Part shown: positions 1 through 7,439 of the stretch, piece after piece | Layout of the letters: every line of letters begins with the position of its first letter | How positions within the stretch are numbered: the stretch's first letter is position 1 | Origin: an uncultured Eubacteriales bacterium | GTDB lineage: Bacteria; Bacillota; Clostridia; Oscillospirales; CAG-272 | DNA: 26,528 nt | NCBI GenBank assembly: GCA_934526185.1 | Contig: CAKTAA010000026.1 | Span: forward strand, 1 to 26,528 | Reading direction: 5' to 3' | Made by a program: the position numbers and the translations under genes | The notes under the pieces: generated by a model | What the model was told of the DNA's origin: nothing | Databases searched by the model: none | The model's input: only the letters and a program-made list of their open reading frames with translations

Positions 1-444
1 AAGGGAGAACTCATCGGCATTGTCAATGCTAAATCTTCAGGAACCAACGTTGAAGGGCTCGGCTTTGCCATCCCGATCAATTCTGTGAAACAAATCATTG
101 AGGATTTGGTAAACGACGGCTATGTCCACGGAAAATTCACCTTGGGTATCACCTCTGTTACTGTCTCCGATCAGTGGACGGCGAATAAGCTCGGCGTATC
201 AAAATTCGGCGTCTATATCTATGAGGTATTGGAAAACTCAAACGCTGAAAAAGCCGGTCTGCAGGCGGGTGATCGCATGATATCTGTTGACGGCACAGAA
301 ATTGATTCGCACGATACTTTAAAAGGCATTCTTGACGAAAAGGTTGTTAATGACGTACTGAAATTTGTCGTCGAGCGTTCTGGAAAAGAAGTCACGATTG
401 ATGTTACACTCAACGAGGATATCCCCACAGGTCAAAATGCCTGA
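1..444 (+). CDS. HtrA/DegP-family serine protease, C-terminal part with PDZ domain (5' end outside window)
   Basis: The reading frame is open from base 1, so the start and the catalytic region lie upstream of the window. The first residues (KGELIGIVNAKSS, then GLGFAIPINSVK) match the end of the trypsin-like fold of HtrA proteases, the part just after the catalytic GNSGGP segment. A PDZ domain follows over roughly residues 45-140 (GVYIYEV, AEKAGLQAGDRMISVDG), and the protein ends nine residues after the last PDZ strand. HtrA enzymes are membrane-anchored or secreted proteases that degrade or refold misfolded envelope proteins. Only one PDZ domain is visible and it closes the protein, as is usual in Gram-positive HtrA. 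The TGA stop is followed by a strong terminator at 478-522. The family is clear; the exact paralogue and its N-terminal membrane anchor cannot be judged here. Confidence 0.93.
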   Translation, partial: KGELIGIVNAKSSGTNVEGLGFAIPINSVKQIIEDLVNDGYVHGKFTLGITSVTVSDQWTANKLGVSKFGVYIYEVLENSNAEKAGLQAGDRMISVDGTEIDSHDTLKGILDEKVVNDVLKFVVERSGKEVTIDVTLNEDIPTGQNA

Positions 445-477
445 CGGCAGATTCTGATAGGAGCCGATTTAAAACCG

Positions 478-522
478 ACGCCGCTGGACAGAATGAAACA
501 TTCTGTCCAGCGGCGTTTTTTT
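478..522 (+). terminator. Rho-independent terminator after the HtrA-type gene
   Basis: A perfect 18-bp inverted repeat (478-495 with 499-516) closes a 3-nt AAA loop and runs into seven T residues (516-522). It sits 33 bases after the protease stop codon and 56 bases before the next promoter, so it isolates the two transcription units. Confidence 0.95.
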
Positions 523-577
523 CGTTTGGGTTCCGCGCCCGGCACACGGATTTCCCGCATCCCTTAAAATACTGGCC

Positions 578-606
578 TTGACAGGCGTTCCCGCATCCTG
601 TATAAT
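578..606 (+). promoter_or_regulatory. Perfect consensus sigma-A promoter for the membrane protein / ABC unit
   Basis: TTGACA at 578-583, exactly 17 bases, then TATAAT at 601-606. Both hexamers and the spacer are the textbook optimum. The expected start of transcription is about 612-614. That makes the GTG at 612 unusable as a start codon and supports TTG 642. Confidence 0.9.
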
Positions 607-629
607 AAGCAGTGTCAAACCATCAGAAA

Positions 630-635
630 GAAGGG
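630..635 (+). promoter_or_regulatory. Ribosome binding site deciding the TTG start at 642
   Basis: GAAGGG (part of AAAGAAGGG, 627-635) lies 6 bases before TTG 642. No such site exists before the GTG at 612, which also coincides with the predicted transcription start. Confidence 0.65.
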
Positions 636-641
636 ATTGCA

Positions 642-1253
642 TTGAACGCACTCAAAAAAGTAAACCGCGGCCTGATAGTAACGCTGGCTGTTGTTCTCGC
701 CGTGTTAATATATCTGGCTGTCAACGCCGTCATACGAGCAGGCGATCGAACCGAAATTCAGAATCTGCTGGAAGAATACGTTCCCGCAGAGGCGCAGCTC
801 TATACTGTCACGCGCGAGCAAACAGCAAAAAGCTACGGCAATATGAGCGAAGCTGAGAAGACCGCGCTGATTGAGCATTATTCCACCGCGCTTGATTCGT
901 ATTACGCAAATCAGCCGGACGCGCTTCGCTCAGCCGCAGAAATGATCGCCCGAACGGTTTATCAGGAGGATGGATTGTGGATCGACTCCGTGGACAGTAA
1001 AATTTTGAAGCTTTCGTCGTTTACCTTTAATGGCAGCGCCGCCTCCGTTAACGCAAAAATTCAGATGGAATTTACAGGAAGCGCTTATTACATCAGCGGA
1101 CAGACGAAGCAGCAGACGGTCACTGAACGCAGAGAATACGAAACAACCTTTATCCTGAAAAAGGAAAACAATGAATGGAAGCTTTTTTACAGCGCAGGCC
1201 TTCCTCTTCTCACAGAGACTTACAGCAACGAGGTCTATAATATAGCGTACTGA
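642..1253 (+). CDS. Membrane-anchored protein of unknown function, first gene of an ABC transporter unit
   Basis: I do not recognise a named family. From the TTG start the protein has 203 residues: a short basic N-terminus (NALKKVNRG), one hydrophobic segment at about residues 11-31, and an extracytoplasmic remainder of about 170 residues. The C-terminal half (residues about 110-200) alternates strands and ends in a KKENNEWKLFYSAG-type segment. That resembles the small NTF2-like domains of secreted Bacillota proteins, but this is only an impression. There is no lipobox cysteine. The gene starts 36 bases after a perfect promoter and is followed after 91 bases, with no terminator, by an ABC ATPase and permease, so an accessory or sensing role for that transporter is likely but inferred. 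A longer reading from GTG 612 is open but starts at the transcript end. Confidence 0.75.
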   Translation: MNALKKVNRGLIVTLAVVLAVLIYLAVNAVIRAGDRTEIQNLLEEYVPAEAQLYTVTREQTAKSYGNMSEAEKTALIEHYSTALDSYYANQPDALRSAAEMIARTVYQEDGLWIDSVDSKILKLSSFTFNGSAASVNAKIQMEFTGSAYYISGQTKQQTVTERREYETTFILKKENNEWKLFYSAGLPLLTETYSNEVYNIAY

Positions 1254-1344
1254 GGTAAGGTCTTGCTCACGTTATGAAACAAAAAAACAGAGCGGCGGTT
1301 GAGTCTGCAGAATCATGCGTCGGCCGCGAAAGGATGAATCGAAT

Positions 1345-2271
1345 ATGGAAGCATTGCTGGAAATCAAACACCTGTCAAAAAGCTTCGGCAGACGAAAGGT
1401 TGTGGACGACATCTCTTTCGATGTCTTCGGCGGCGAGGTCTTCGGCTTTCTTGGTCCGAACGGCGCCGGTAAAACCACTACCATCAAGCTGGTCATGGGC
1501 TTTCTGTTTGCCGACGCAGGAGATATCGTTGTCAATCATGTAAGCCTCGGACATCACTACGAAAAGGCGATGTCCTACCTCGGCGGCATCGTTGAAAATC
1601 CGGAAATGTATAAGGATTTCAGCGGCAAAACCAATCTGGAAATGTATGCGCGTCTCCACGGCGTTGAACGCAGCCGCGTGGACGAGGTCGTAGAAATGGT
1701 TGGCATGACCTCGCGCATCAACGAAAAAGTAAAAAAATACTCTTTGGGTATGAAGCAGCGTGTCGGGCTGGCGCAGGCTTTGGTTCACAAGCCGCGTGTT
1801 CTGATCCTTGATGAGCCGACAAACGGACTCGATCCGGTCGGTATCAGAGAGCTCAGGGATATTCTCAAGCATCTGGCACACACAGAGGGTATTGCTGTCA
1901 TGGTATCCAGCCACATGCTGTCGGAAATGGAACTGATGTGCGACCGTGTAGGCATCATCTCCGGCGGAAAGCTGCTCGGCGTCAAGCCCATCAAGGAGCT
2001 TTTAGGAAGCGCCGTTTCCGGCAAGCCTGTTTACCGGTTTTCGACGAAGCAGGCGGAAATGGCAAAAAATATAATCTGCGAATCTCACGCGGATGTCTTT
2101 TCCGCAACAGGAGAAAATTTCATTGAACTCTTCCTGCATGAGGAAGAGGTTGCAGAGTTCAATACGCTGCTCGCAGCCAATGGTATCGGTATTTACGGCA
2201 TCGCACAGAAAGAGACGTCGCTTGAGGACGCCTTCATCAATGTGACGGGAGGAGGGCTCGACATTGCGTAA
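1345..2271 (+). CDS. ABC transporter ATP-binding protein (ABC-2 / BcrA-like exporter type)
   Basis: The nucleotide-binding subunit powers export by the permease encoded next. From ATG 1345 it has 308 residues: Walker A GPNGAGKTT at 37-45, signature YSLGMKQR at 132-139, Walker B LILDEP at 153-158 with GLDP after it, and the switch histidine in SSHML at 190. The extra C-terminal domain after about residue 215 is typical of the BcrA/NatA-type group that exports peptides, lipids or antibiotics, or that confers self-protection. The start was chosen because AAAGGA (1329-1334) stands 10 bases before ATG 1345. An in-frame ATG at 1315 has no ribosome site. The stop overlaps the TTG start of the permease by 8 bases, so the two are translationally coupled. 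The substrate cannot be told from sequence. Confidence 0.95.
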   Translation: MEALLEIKHLSKSFGRRKVVDDISFDVFGGEVFGFLGPNGAGKTTTIKLVMGFLFADAGDIVVNHVSLGHHYEKAMSYLGGIVENPEMYKDFSGKTNLEMYARLHGVERSRVDEVVEMVGMTSRINEKVKKYSLGMKQRVGLAQALVHKPRVLILDEPTNGLDPVGIRELRDILKHLAHTEGIAVMVSSHMLSEMELMCDRVGIISGGKLLGVKPIKELLGSAVSGKPVYRFSTKQAEMAKNIICESHADVFSATGENFIELFLHEEEVAEFNTLLAANGIGIYGIAQKETSLEDAFINVTGGGLDIA

Positions 2272-3805
2272 GATTTTAAAGCTCTGCCATAATGAGCTGA
2301 TAAAAATATCCCGGCGTATGAGTGTCATCGTTATGACGCTTCTGATGGTCGCCGGTATTTTCGCCATCGGAGGCTTCATCAGGCTGATTTATACAAGCTC
2401 CATGTTTTACTATGATTACAGCGTTTCTGATCCGGCAGGACGTCTGCAGGAGCTGGATGAAGAAATTGCCAAGATTCAACAGGAACTCAAAGGTATACAA
2501 ACTACAGATTCCAGCTACGAGTCAAACATATCATATCTATTGGATCTGCGCATGGAAGAGGAACGCTGCAGGATGTTTCTGGAGGACGAAAGTCTTGCTG
2601 ATATTTTCAAAAACGGTGAAAATAACTATATGGCTGATGTTGTACACAAACTCTCTCTTCTTCGCGCGGCCGATAAAACAGTAAAAGAATACCCGGAGGC
2701 TGCCGATATCTGTAAAGAACGCACTGGAGAACAGGATGCCGGAGAATCGCTCCGTCTGTATGAGGAACTGTTTGCAACTCATGACTTCAGCGCATACATT
2801 GCACTGCAAAAAGAAAGCATTCAAAAGAATCCGTATCTCACCGATAGAGAAAAAGCCGCAGAAACAGAAGCCATCGAACTGTATTTGAAAGCCGATCCAA
2901 ACGGTGAAAACATGGGGTACGCTCTTCCAAATGTCGTATCCGCTGTTAAATCGGGAAAGGAAATGCTCCTAACCAACACGGCACAAAATTACAATGGCGT
3001 CTCAGTTCCGTTATCTGCAGAACAGCGCAAACAACTCGAAGACGCGGTTGATGCTGCTGTCTACAAGCTTGAAAATGGCTTAATCTCCCTTGAAAACGAT
3101 AACGAAGCTTCGGCTGCTGAGGCAGGCATGTCCGCCATGATCGGCGTGGCGTTTTTCCTGATTCTGATCATGATGATTTTGCTCGCCGGCAGCTCTGTTT
3201 CACAGGAAATCACCTCCGGCTCCATCAAATCTCTCATTATATCGCCAACGCGCAGATGGAAGATTTATGTAGCCAAGTTATCCACGCTCTTCTTCACCGG
3301 CCTGCTGCTCACAGTCGCGGCGTATTTTCTTTCTACCGCAGCAACGCTGCTTTTCTTCGGCAAGCTCGGTTATGAGCCGTATGTATACATGTTAAACGGT
3401 ACGCCTCATCTGATACCTCCATTTGTCTACGGCCTTTTAAAAATCCTGATTGACTATCTCATGGTTTTTGTATTTATGGCTTTCGCCTTTATGCTGTCCA
3501 TTGTCACACGAAACACGGCTGCCGCTGTTTCCATTCCGCTCGGCACCTATTTTGTCGGCAGCACAGTTTCAGCTTTCCTTCTGGCTTTCGGGATCAACGG
3601 CGAATGGACAAAATTCCTGCCCTTTTCCCATTTGTCGCTTACAAACAAAGTATTTTCGACCGAAAGTCTGCTGACCAATATGAGTTTCGGTGCCGTGCAG
3701 CTCGACAGCAGTCCGTCGCTGCTCTTCTCCGTCATCTATCTCGCAGTTCTGCTGTTCTGCATGCTGTACACCGCTTTTGATTCCTTCACCCGGCGCGATC
3801 TGTAA
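2264..3805 (+). CDS. ABC-2 type permease with large extracytoplasmic domain
   Basis: This is the membrane subunit partner of the preceding ATPase, 513 residues. One membrane segment lies at about 20-43. Then come about 245 hydrophilic residues, beginning with a heptad-like coiled coil (about 60-78, LQELDEEIAKIQQELKG), and five or so further membrane segments from about residue 291 to the end. The segment SQEITSGSIKSLIISPTRR after the second membrane helix is the typical ABC-2 cytoplasmic loop. The start is TTG 2264, with GGGAGGAGGG (2247-2255, inside the ATPase gene) 8 bases before it. Permeases with a long loop between helices 1 and 2 often bind the substrate or an outside partner. The neighbouring membrane-anchored protein is a candidate partner (inference). 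Confidence 0.93.
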   Translation: MRKILKLCHNELIKISRRMSVIVMTLLMVAGIFAIGGFIRLIYTSSMFYYDYSVSDPAGRLQELDEEIAKIQQELKGIQTTDSSYESNISYLLDLRMEEERCRMFLEDESLADIFKNGENNYMADVVHKLSLLRAADKTVKEYPEAADICKERTGEQDAGESLRLYEELFATHDFSAYIALQKESIQKNPYLTDREKAAETEAIELYLKADPNGENMGYALPNVVSAVKSGKEMLLTNTAQNYNGVSVPLSAEQRKQLEDAVDAAVYKLENGLISLENDNEASAAEAGMSAMIGVAFFLILIMMILLAGSSVSQEITSGSIKSLIISPTRRWKIYVAKLSTLFFTGLLLTVAAYFLSTAATLLFFGKLGYEPYVYMLNGTPHLIPPFVYGLLKILIDYLMVFVFMAFAFMLSIVTRNTAAAVSIPLGTYFVGSTVSAFLLAFGINGEWTKFLPFSHLSLTNKVFSTESLLTNMSFGAVQLDSSPSLLFSVIYLAVLLFCMLYTAFDSFTRRDL

Positions 3806-3907
3806 TTCGTCCGGCGAACTCCGACTAAACAATGTTTCCTCCGTGCACTTTATGACATTATTTTTCTGCCGGAATTTACAGAATATATATGCTCAAAAAC
3901 ATATAAA

Positions 3908-3942
3908 AAACGGGCAGCCGCAAGTAAAGCGGCCGCCCGTTT
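3908..3942. terminator. Bidirectional terminator between convergent units
   Basis: A 14-bp stem with one mismatch (3908-3921 with 3929-3942) and a 7-nt loop. Read on the minus strand it is followed by six T residues (complement of A3905-A3910), giving a strong terminator for the oxidoreductase operon. On the plus strand the T tract is short, so termination of the ABC unit here is weaker. The rest of 3806-4051 contains no gene I can support. Confidence 0.8.
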
Positions 3943-4051
3943 CATCTTACTGCCGGCACCTTTTGGTAGATAACTTTTTTCTGTTAGCTCGACAGCCTTC
4001 TCTCGAAGCCTGCCTCCTCATAAAGTGCCAAAACCCCTTTTCTTTTACAAT

Positions 4052-5098
4052 CTACAGATTAAGAGGTATCAGTTGACCTTTGGCGTCAGACGCAAACGCC
4101 GCCTCAATCACCTTCATCACGCGCAGCATCTGCTTATGAGTTACAATCTGCTCCACCATGCCGTCAACCGCCATGCAAAAGTTTCTGTAGAAATCATGCA
4201 CATCGGATTCAGGTTTCGGAATCTCATAGGTATCCATGGTGACAGAATCTCGCGGCGCCATGGTTTTTGTCAACCCTGCAGCAGTCTGAACAGGCAGAAC
4301 CTCGCTCTCATGCCAATGCTTGCACTTTGCTACCTGACAATTTTCGCGCCAGTCGGTGATCAGCGCTGTTCCCTTTCGGGCACGCATATAGAACCGCGGC
4401 AACGGCAGAAAATTGTATGTACCAACCTCAACATAGGCACGCGCTCCGTTTTTGAAATACAGATCCAGTTGGAAACCGTCGTCAACTTCCTGGTTGGTGA
4501 TATGGTCAAAGCGGCAATAAATTCCGCAGATTTCTTCCTGCATAATCTGCAGGATCTGATCGATCAGATGCACGCCCCAGTCCAGAAGCATACCCCCGCC
4601 GTGCTTTTTCTCACCGCGCCAGTCGCTGGGTATGCCGCGCGATCCGTGAATACGCGACTCAATTTGAAATACTTCGCCGATTTCCCCGCTTTCAGCTAAC
4701 TGCTTCATTGCCAGAAAATCTACATCCCACCGGCGATTCTGGTGAACGGTAAAGCGCTTCCCCGTCTGCTCAGAGACCGCTATCATTTCTTCCAGTTCTC
4801 CGCTGTTCATGGCTACCGGCTTTTCGGAGATCACATGCTTGCCCGCTTTCATAGCTGCAATTGCAATCTCCCGGTGGCTGTCATTCGGTACTGCCACTGT
4901 AACGATTTCCACTGATGTATCCGCCAAAAGCGCCTGAAAGTCAGGATAGGCGTATATGCCGCGGCTGCGTGCCAGCTCATTGCGCTCTTCCCTTATATCA
5001 TAAATGCCGGCCAGCTCGCACACATCGCTTTTCAGCAGATGCTCCGTATGCCAACCGCCCATACCGCCGTATCCAATGACTGCTGCTCTCTTCTTCAT
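4052..5098 (-). CDS. Gfo/Idh/MocA-family NAD(P)-dependent oxidoreductase (third gene of operon)
   Basis: A dehydrogenase of 348 residues that oxidises or reduces a sugar, inositol or glycoside hydroxyl with NAD(P). The N-terminal Rossmann motif is GYGGMGG (9-15). The family EKP motif puts the conserved lysine at 93, and D173 and H177 in LLDWGVHLID are the usual catalytic pair. The C-terminal alpha/beta domain is complete. I chose ATG 5098, with AAAGGA 11 bases upstream. An in-frame reading from 5140 and an ATG at 5110 exist, but the extra residues are not family-like and the ribosome site would fall on or inside them. It is separated from the TIM-barrel gene by 120 bases holding a long RNA hairpin (5124-5181). 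The specific substrate is unknown. Confidence 0.93.
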   Translation of the reverse strand: MKKRAAVIGYGGMGGWHTEHLLKSDVCELAGIYDIREERNELARSRGIYAYPDFQALLADTSVEIVTVAVPNDSHREIAIAAMKAGKHVISEKPVAMNSGELEEMIAVSEQTGKRFTVHQNRRWDVDFLAMKQLAESGEIGEVFQIESRIHGSRGIPSDWRGEKKHGGGMLLDWGVHLIDQILQIMQEEICGIYCRFDHITNQEVDDGFQLDLYFKNGARAYVEVGTYNFLPLPRFYMRARKGTALITDWRENCQVAKCKHWHESEVLPVQTAAGLTKTMAPRDSVTMDTYEIPKPESDVHDFYRNFCMAVDGMVEQIVTHKQMLRVMKVIEAAFASDAKGQLIPLNL

Positions 5099-5123
5099 AA
5101 AATTGATCATCCTTTCGCAAGCG

Positions 5124-5181
5124 CGGAAGTCTGCCTCCATACGCCCCTCTGTGGGCTTCTTACAATGGACGCAAACTTCCG
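5124..5181 (-). promoter_or_regulatory. Long mRNA hairpin upstream of the second oxidoreductase gene
   Basis: Arms 5124-5138 and 5167-5181 pair over 15 positions. Thirteen are Watson-Crick, and on the minus-strand RNA one of the two remaining pairs becomes a G-U wobble. A small GCCC/GGGC hairpin (5143-5146 with 5153-5156) sits inside. No T tract follows, so it is not a terminator. A leader structure or an mRNA processing/stability element is more likely. Confidence 0.5.
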
Positions 5182-5218
5182 TATTTCATAATTAACCGCC
5201 TGCTTTTACCCGTTTTCC

Positions 5219-6187
5219 TTATGCCCAGCCCATCGTTGTAGGCTTCGGTTCATAGATCATTGCCTCTTTCAGAAAGGCAACTGCTTTTTCAAGACCTTCG
5301 TCAATGCTCATCAGGCTGTCCTCATGTTCAATGCTCATAACCTTGTCGTATCCGACCAAACGCAGCGCACTGACGATATCGCGCCAGATCTCCATATTAT
5401 GGCCGTATCCCACAGAACGGAATACCCATGAACGGTGAAGCTCATCCCCGTAATGCTTTGTATCAAGAACGCCGTTCGCCGCTTTGTTATAAGCGTCAAT
5501 ACGCGTATCCTTAGCATGGAAATGATAAATGGCGCCCTCCAGATTCCGGATGGCCCATACTGGATCGATTCCCTGCCAGAACAGATGCGATGGATCGAAG
5601 TTTGCGCCAATGGTCTCTCCCACAGCGTCACGGAGCTTCATCAGTGTCTCCGGATTGTAAACGCAGAAGCCCGGATGCATCTCCAGCGCGATCTTCGTCA
5701 CGCCGTGCGCGTTGGCAAATTTCACAGTTTCTTTCCAGTACGGAATCAGAACATCGTTCCATTGGTATTCCAGAACCTCAAGATAATCCTCCGGCCACGG
5801 ACATGTTACCCAGTTGGGATATTTCGCCCCCTCGTGGTCACCTGGGCAGCCGGAAAAGGTCACGACCGTGTCAATGCCCAGTTTTTCAGCCAGAAGAACC
5901 GTCTGGCAGAAATCATCATGGAACTGCTTTGCAACCGCCTTGTCCGGATGTACAGGATTGCCGTGGGTGGACAGCGCGGATATTTTCATTCCGTATTTTT
6001 CAATCGTCTGGGTAAACGTGCGCAGCGCATCCTCGTCGTTCAACAGAATCTGCGGGTTTGCATGGGCTTTGCCGGGATATCCGCCGCAGCCGATTTCCAC
6101 CATCGTCACGCCCAGGCTCTGCAAATAACGCAACGTATCCTCAAGGGAACGGTTTGCGTAAAGATTGGTTAAGACGCCAAGTTCCAT
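5219..6187 (-). CDS. Xylose isomerase-like TIM-barrel protein (sugar phosphate isomerase/epimerase family)
   Basis: A 322-residue AP-endonuclease-2/xylose-isomerase-like barrel. Members isomerise, epimerise, dehydrate or cleave keto-sugars with a divalent metal. The four expected metal ligands are visible: E169 (ALEMHPG), D198 (NFDPSH), H224 (FHAKD) and E287 (SIEHED). H201 and the N-terminal VEIGCGGYPG strand also fit. I placed the start at ATG 6187 because ELGVLTNLY is the normal beginning of the first barrel strand. The frame stays open to a TTG at 6265 and an ATG at 6244, neither with a good ribosome site. The only strong site, AAAGGAG at 6232-6238, is 44 bases from ATG 6187 with a hairpin between. 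Flanked by two Gfo/Idh/MocA genes in one operon, which suggests oxidation, conversion and re-reduction of one sugar; the substrate is unknown. Confidence 0.9.
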   Translation of the reverse strand: MELGVLTNLYANRSLEDTLRYLQSLGVTMVEIGCGGYPGKAHANPQILLNDEDALRTFTQTIEKYGMKISALSTHGNPVHPDKAVAKQFHDDFCQTVLLAEKLGIDTVVTFSGCPGDHEGAKYPNWVTCPWPEDYLEVLEYQWNDVLIPYWKETVKFANAHGVTKIALEMHPGFCVYNPETLMKLRDAVGETIGANFDPSHLFWQGIDPVWAIRNLEGAIYHFHAKDTRIDAYNKAANGVLDTKHYGDELHRSWVFRSVGYGHNMEIWRDIVSALRLVGYDKVMSIEHEDSLMSIDEGLEKAVAFLKEAMIYEPKPTTMGWA

Positions 6188-6198
6188 AGCAGCATATC

Positions 6199-6230
6199 CG
6201 CTGCCGCATTCTTCAAAAAACGCGGCAGCG
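6199..6230 (-). promoter_or_regulatory. Hairpin between ribosome binding site and start codon of the TIM-barrel gene
   Basis: A perfect 9-bp GC-rich inverted repeat (CGCTGCCGC, 6199-6207, with 6222-6230) and a 14-nt loop. On the mRNA its 5' arm begins one base after AAAGGAG (6232-6238), and its 3' arm ends 11 bases before ATG 6187. Folding would cut the effective spacing from 44 to about 12 bases. Confidence 0.55.
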
Positions 6231-6231
6231 T

Positions 6232-6238
6232 CTCCTTT
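6232..6238 (-). promoter_or_regulatory. Ribosome binding site set far from its start codon
   Basis: AAAGGAG on the minus strand. No in-frame ATG, GTG or TTG lies within the normal 5-12 bases downstream. The nearest family-consistent start is ATG 6187, reached across the hairpin 6199-6230. Confidence 0.5.
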
Positions 6239-6282
6239 CTTCATCAAATCAAAGCCGGCCGGCAAACCGTTTACTGCTGCAA

Positions 6283-7380
6283 TCAGTTGTTGTTGAAGAA
6301 GTAAATGTTGCCGGACTTCGAGGATTCATAGATACCTTCCAGAATCCGCGTTACACAGAAAGCCTCTTCCGGCTTAACAAAGGGCTCCTTGTCCTTTTCA
6401 ATGGCATCAAGCCATACTCTCGCCTCTCTGACGTTCGGATTCTCGTCGCTGACACCGTCAAAGAATGCGACGCCGCCGCCATTCAGGTCGGGCTTCAGCA
6501 CATACTGACGTCCGTTGCGGATGCCGTTGATGCGCAGCCCCTCGAGCATATCCGCGCCGCCCTTTGTACCGCAGATCGTTGTGATAGCCTCGCCGCAGTT
6601 GAGTATATTAAGCGCCCAAGAGGATTCCAGATTGATGGTTGCGCCGTTCTCCATGACGACAAAGCCGAACGCGCTATCCTCAACTGTGAACTCTTCAGGC
6701 TTCCACGGGCCGCAGCCGTTGCCCTGATTTTCAGGAGCGTCCTGGCTCAGCTTATGATATGCAGTACCGACGCAGTATTTCGGTTTATAGTTGTTCATCA
6801 TCCACAGCGTCAGGTCGAGCGCGTGTGTACCGATATCGATCAGCGGACCGCCGCCCTGCTCATACTCATTCATGAAAACGCCCCACGTCGGAACGAAGCG
6901 GCGGCGAAGCGCTGTCGCCTTTGCGTAATAGATATCACCGAAGGTGCCGTCAAGAGCTTCCTTCTTCATATAAAGGGAATCTGCGCGGTGTCTGTTCTGG
7001 TAACCGATAGACAGCTTCTTGCCGGTACGCTTTGCAGCGTCAAGCATTTTCTTTGCTTCAGTAGAGTTGATAGCCATCGGCTTTTCACACATAACGTGCT
7101 TGCCGGCCTCCAGCGCATCCACAGTAATAAAGCTGTGCGCGCGGTTCGGTGTCAGAACATGAACGACGTCGATAGACTTATCCTCAAGCAGTTTCTTATA
7201 ATCGGTATAAACCTTTGCGTCCGGTTCGCCGAATTTCTTCTTTGCCTCTTCAGCACGCTCCTCGATAAGGTCGCAGAATGCTACCATTTTGGCATTGTCA
7301 AGCGCTTTCAGCGCAGGCATATGCTTGCCGTTAGCGATGCCGCCGCATCCGATAATACCAATTCTGAATGTTTCAGCCAT
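6283..7380 (-). CDS. Gfo/Idh/MocA-family NAD(P)-dependent oxidoreductase (first gene of operon)
   Basis: A 365-residue dehydrogenase for a sugar or glycoside. Rossmann motif GCGGIA at 11-16, CEKP with the conserved lysine at 100, YQNRHR at 127-132, and the catalytic pair D182 and H186 in IDIGTHALDL. The start is ATG 7380, with TGGAGGT about 6 bases upstream; the open frame to 7431 runs into the untranslated leader. This first gene follows a good promoter (7440-7468) and a palindrome at the transcription start, so the operon is probably repressed until its substrate appears. It is only distantly like the second oxidoreductase of the operon: length, inserts and the region after H186 differ, so the two are not a recent duplication. 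Similar enzymes start gut bacterial glycoside breakdown by oxidising the sugar at C3. That role here is inference. Confidence 0.94.
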   Translation of the reverse strand: MAETFRIGIIGCGGIANGKHMPALKALDNAKMVAFCDLIEERAEEAKKKFGEPDAKVYTDYKKLLEDKSIDVVHVLTPNRAHSFITVDALEAGKHVMCEKPMAINSTEAKKMLDAAKRTGKKLSIGYQNRHRADSLYMKKEALDGTFGDIYYAKATALRRRFVPTWGVFMNEYEQGGGPLIDIGTHALDLTLWMMNNYKPKYCVGTAYHKLSQDAPENQGNGCGPWKPEEFTVEDSAFGFVVMENGATINLESSWALNILNCGEAITTICGTKGGADMLEGLRINGIRNGRQYVLKPDLNGGGVAFFDGVSDENPNVREARVWLDAIEKDKEPFVKPEEAFCVTRILEGIYESSKSGNIYFFNNN

Positions 7381-7413
7381 GATAAACCTCCAATAATGTT
7401 CATAATTATTTTG

Positions 7414-7429
7414 GTATGCACTTGCATAC
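7414..7429. promoter_or_regulatory. Palindromic operator candidate at the transcription start of the oxidoreductase operon
   Basis: GTATGCA-CT-TGCATAC, a perfect 7+7 inverted repeat with a 2-base centre. It begins 10 bases downstream of the -10 box, so it covers about +4 to +19 and would block RNA polymerase if bound. The size and symmetry fit a LacI- or GntR-type dimer. No regulator gene of these families is in the window. Confidence 0.65.
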
Positions 7430-7439
7430 ATTTTCTATT

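Noticed and set aside
1274..1543. Plus-strand 89-codon frame before and into the ABC ATPase
   Set aside because: It overlaps the well-supported ATPase by about 200 bases, its ribosome site is poorly placed, and it shows no family motif.
4025..4699. Long plus-strand frame (224 codons) antisense to the second oxidoreductase
   Set aside because: It mirrors the codon bias of the clearly real minus-strand gene. No start site, motif or promoter.
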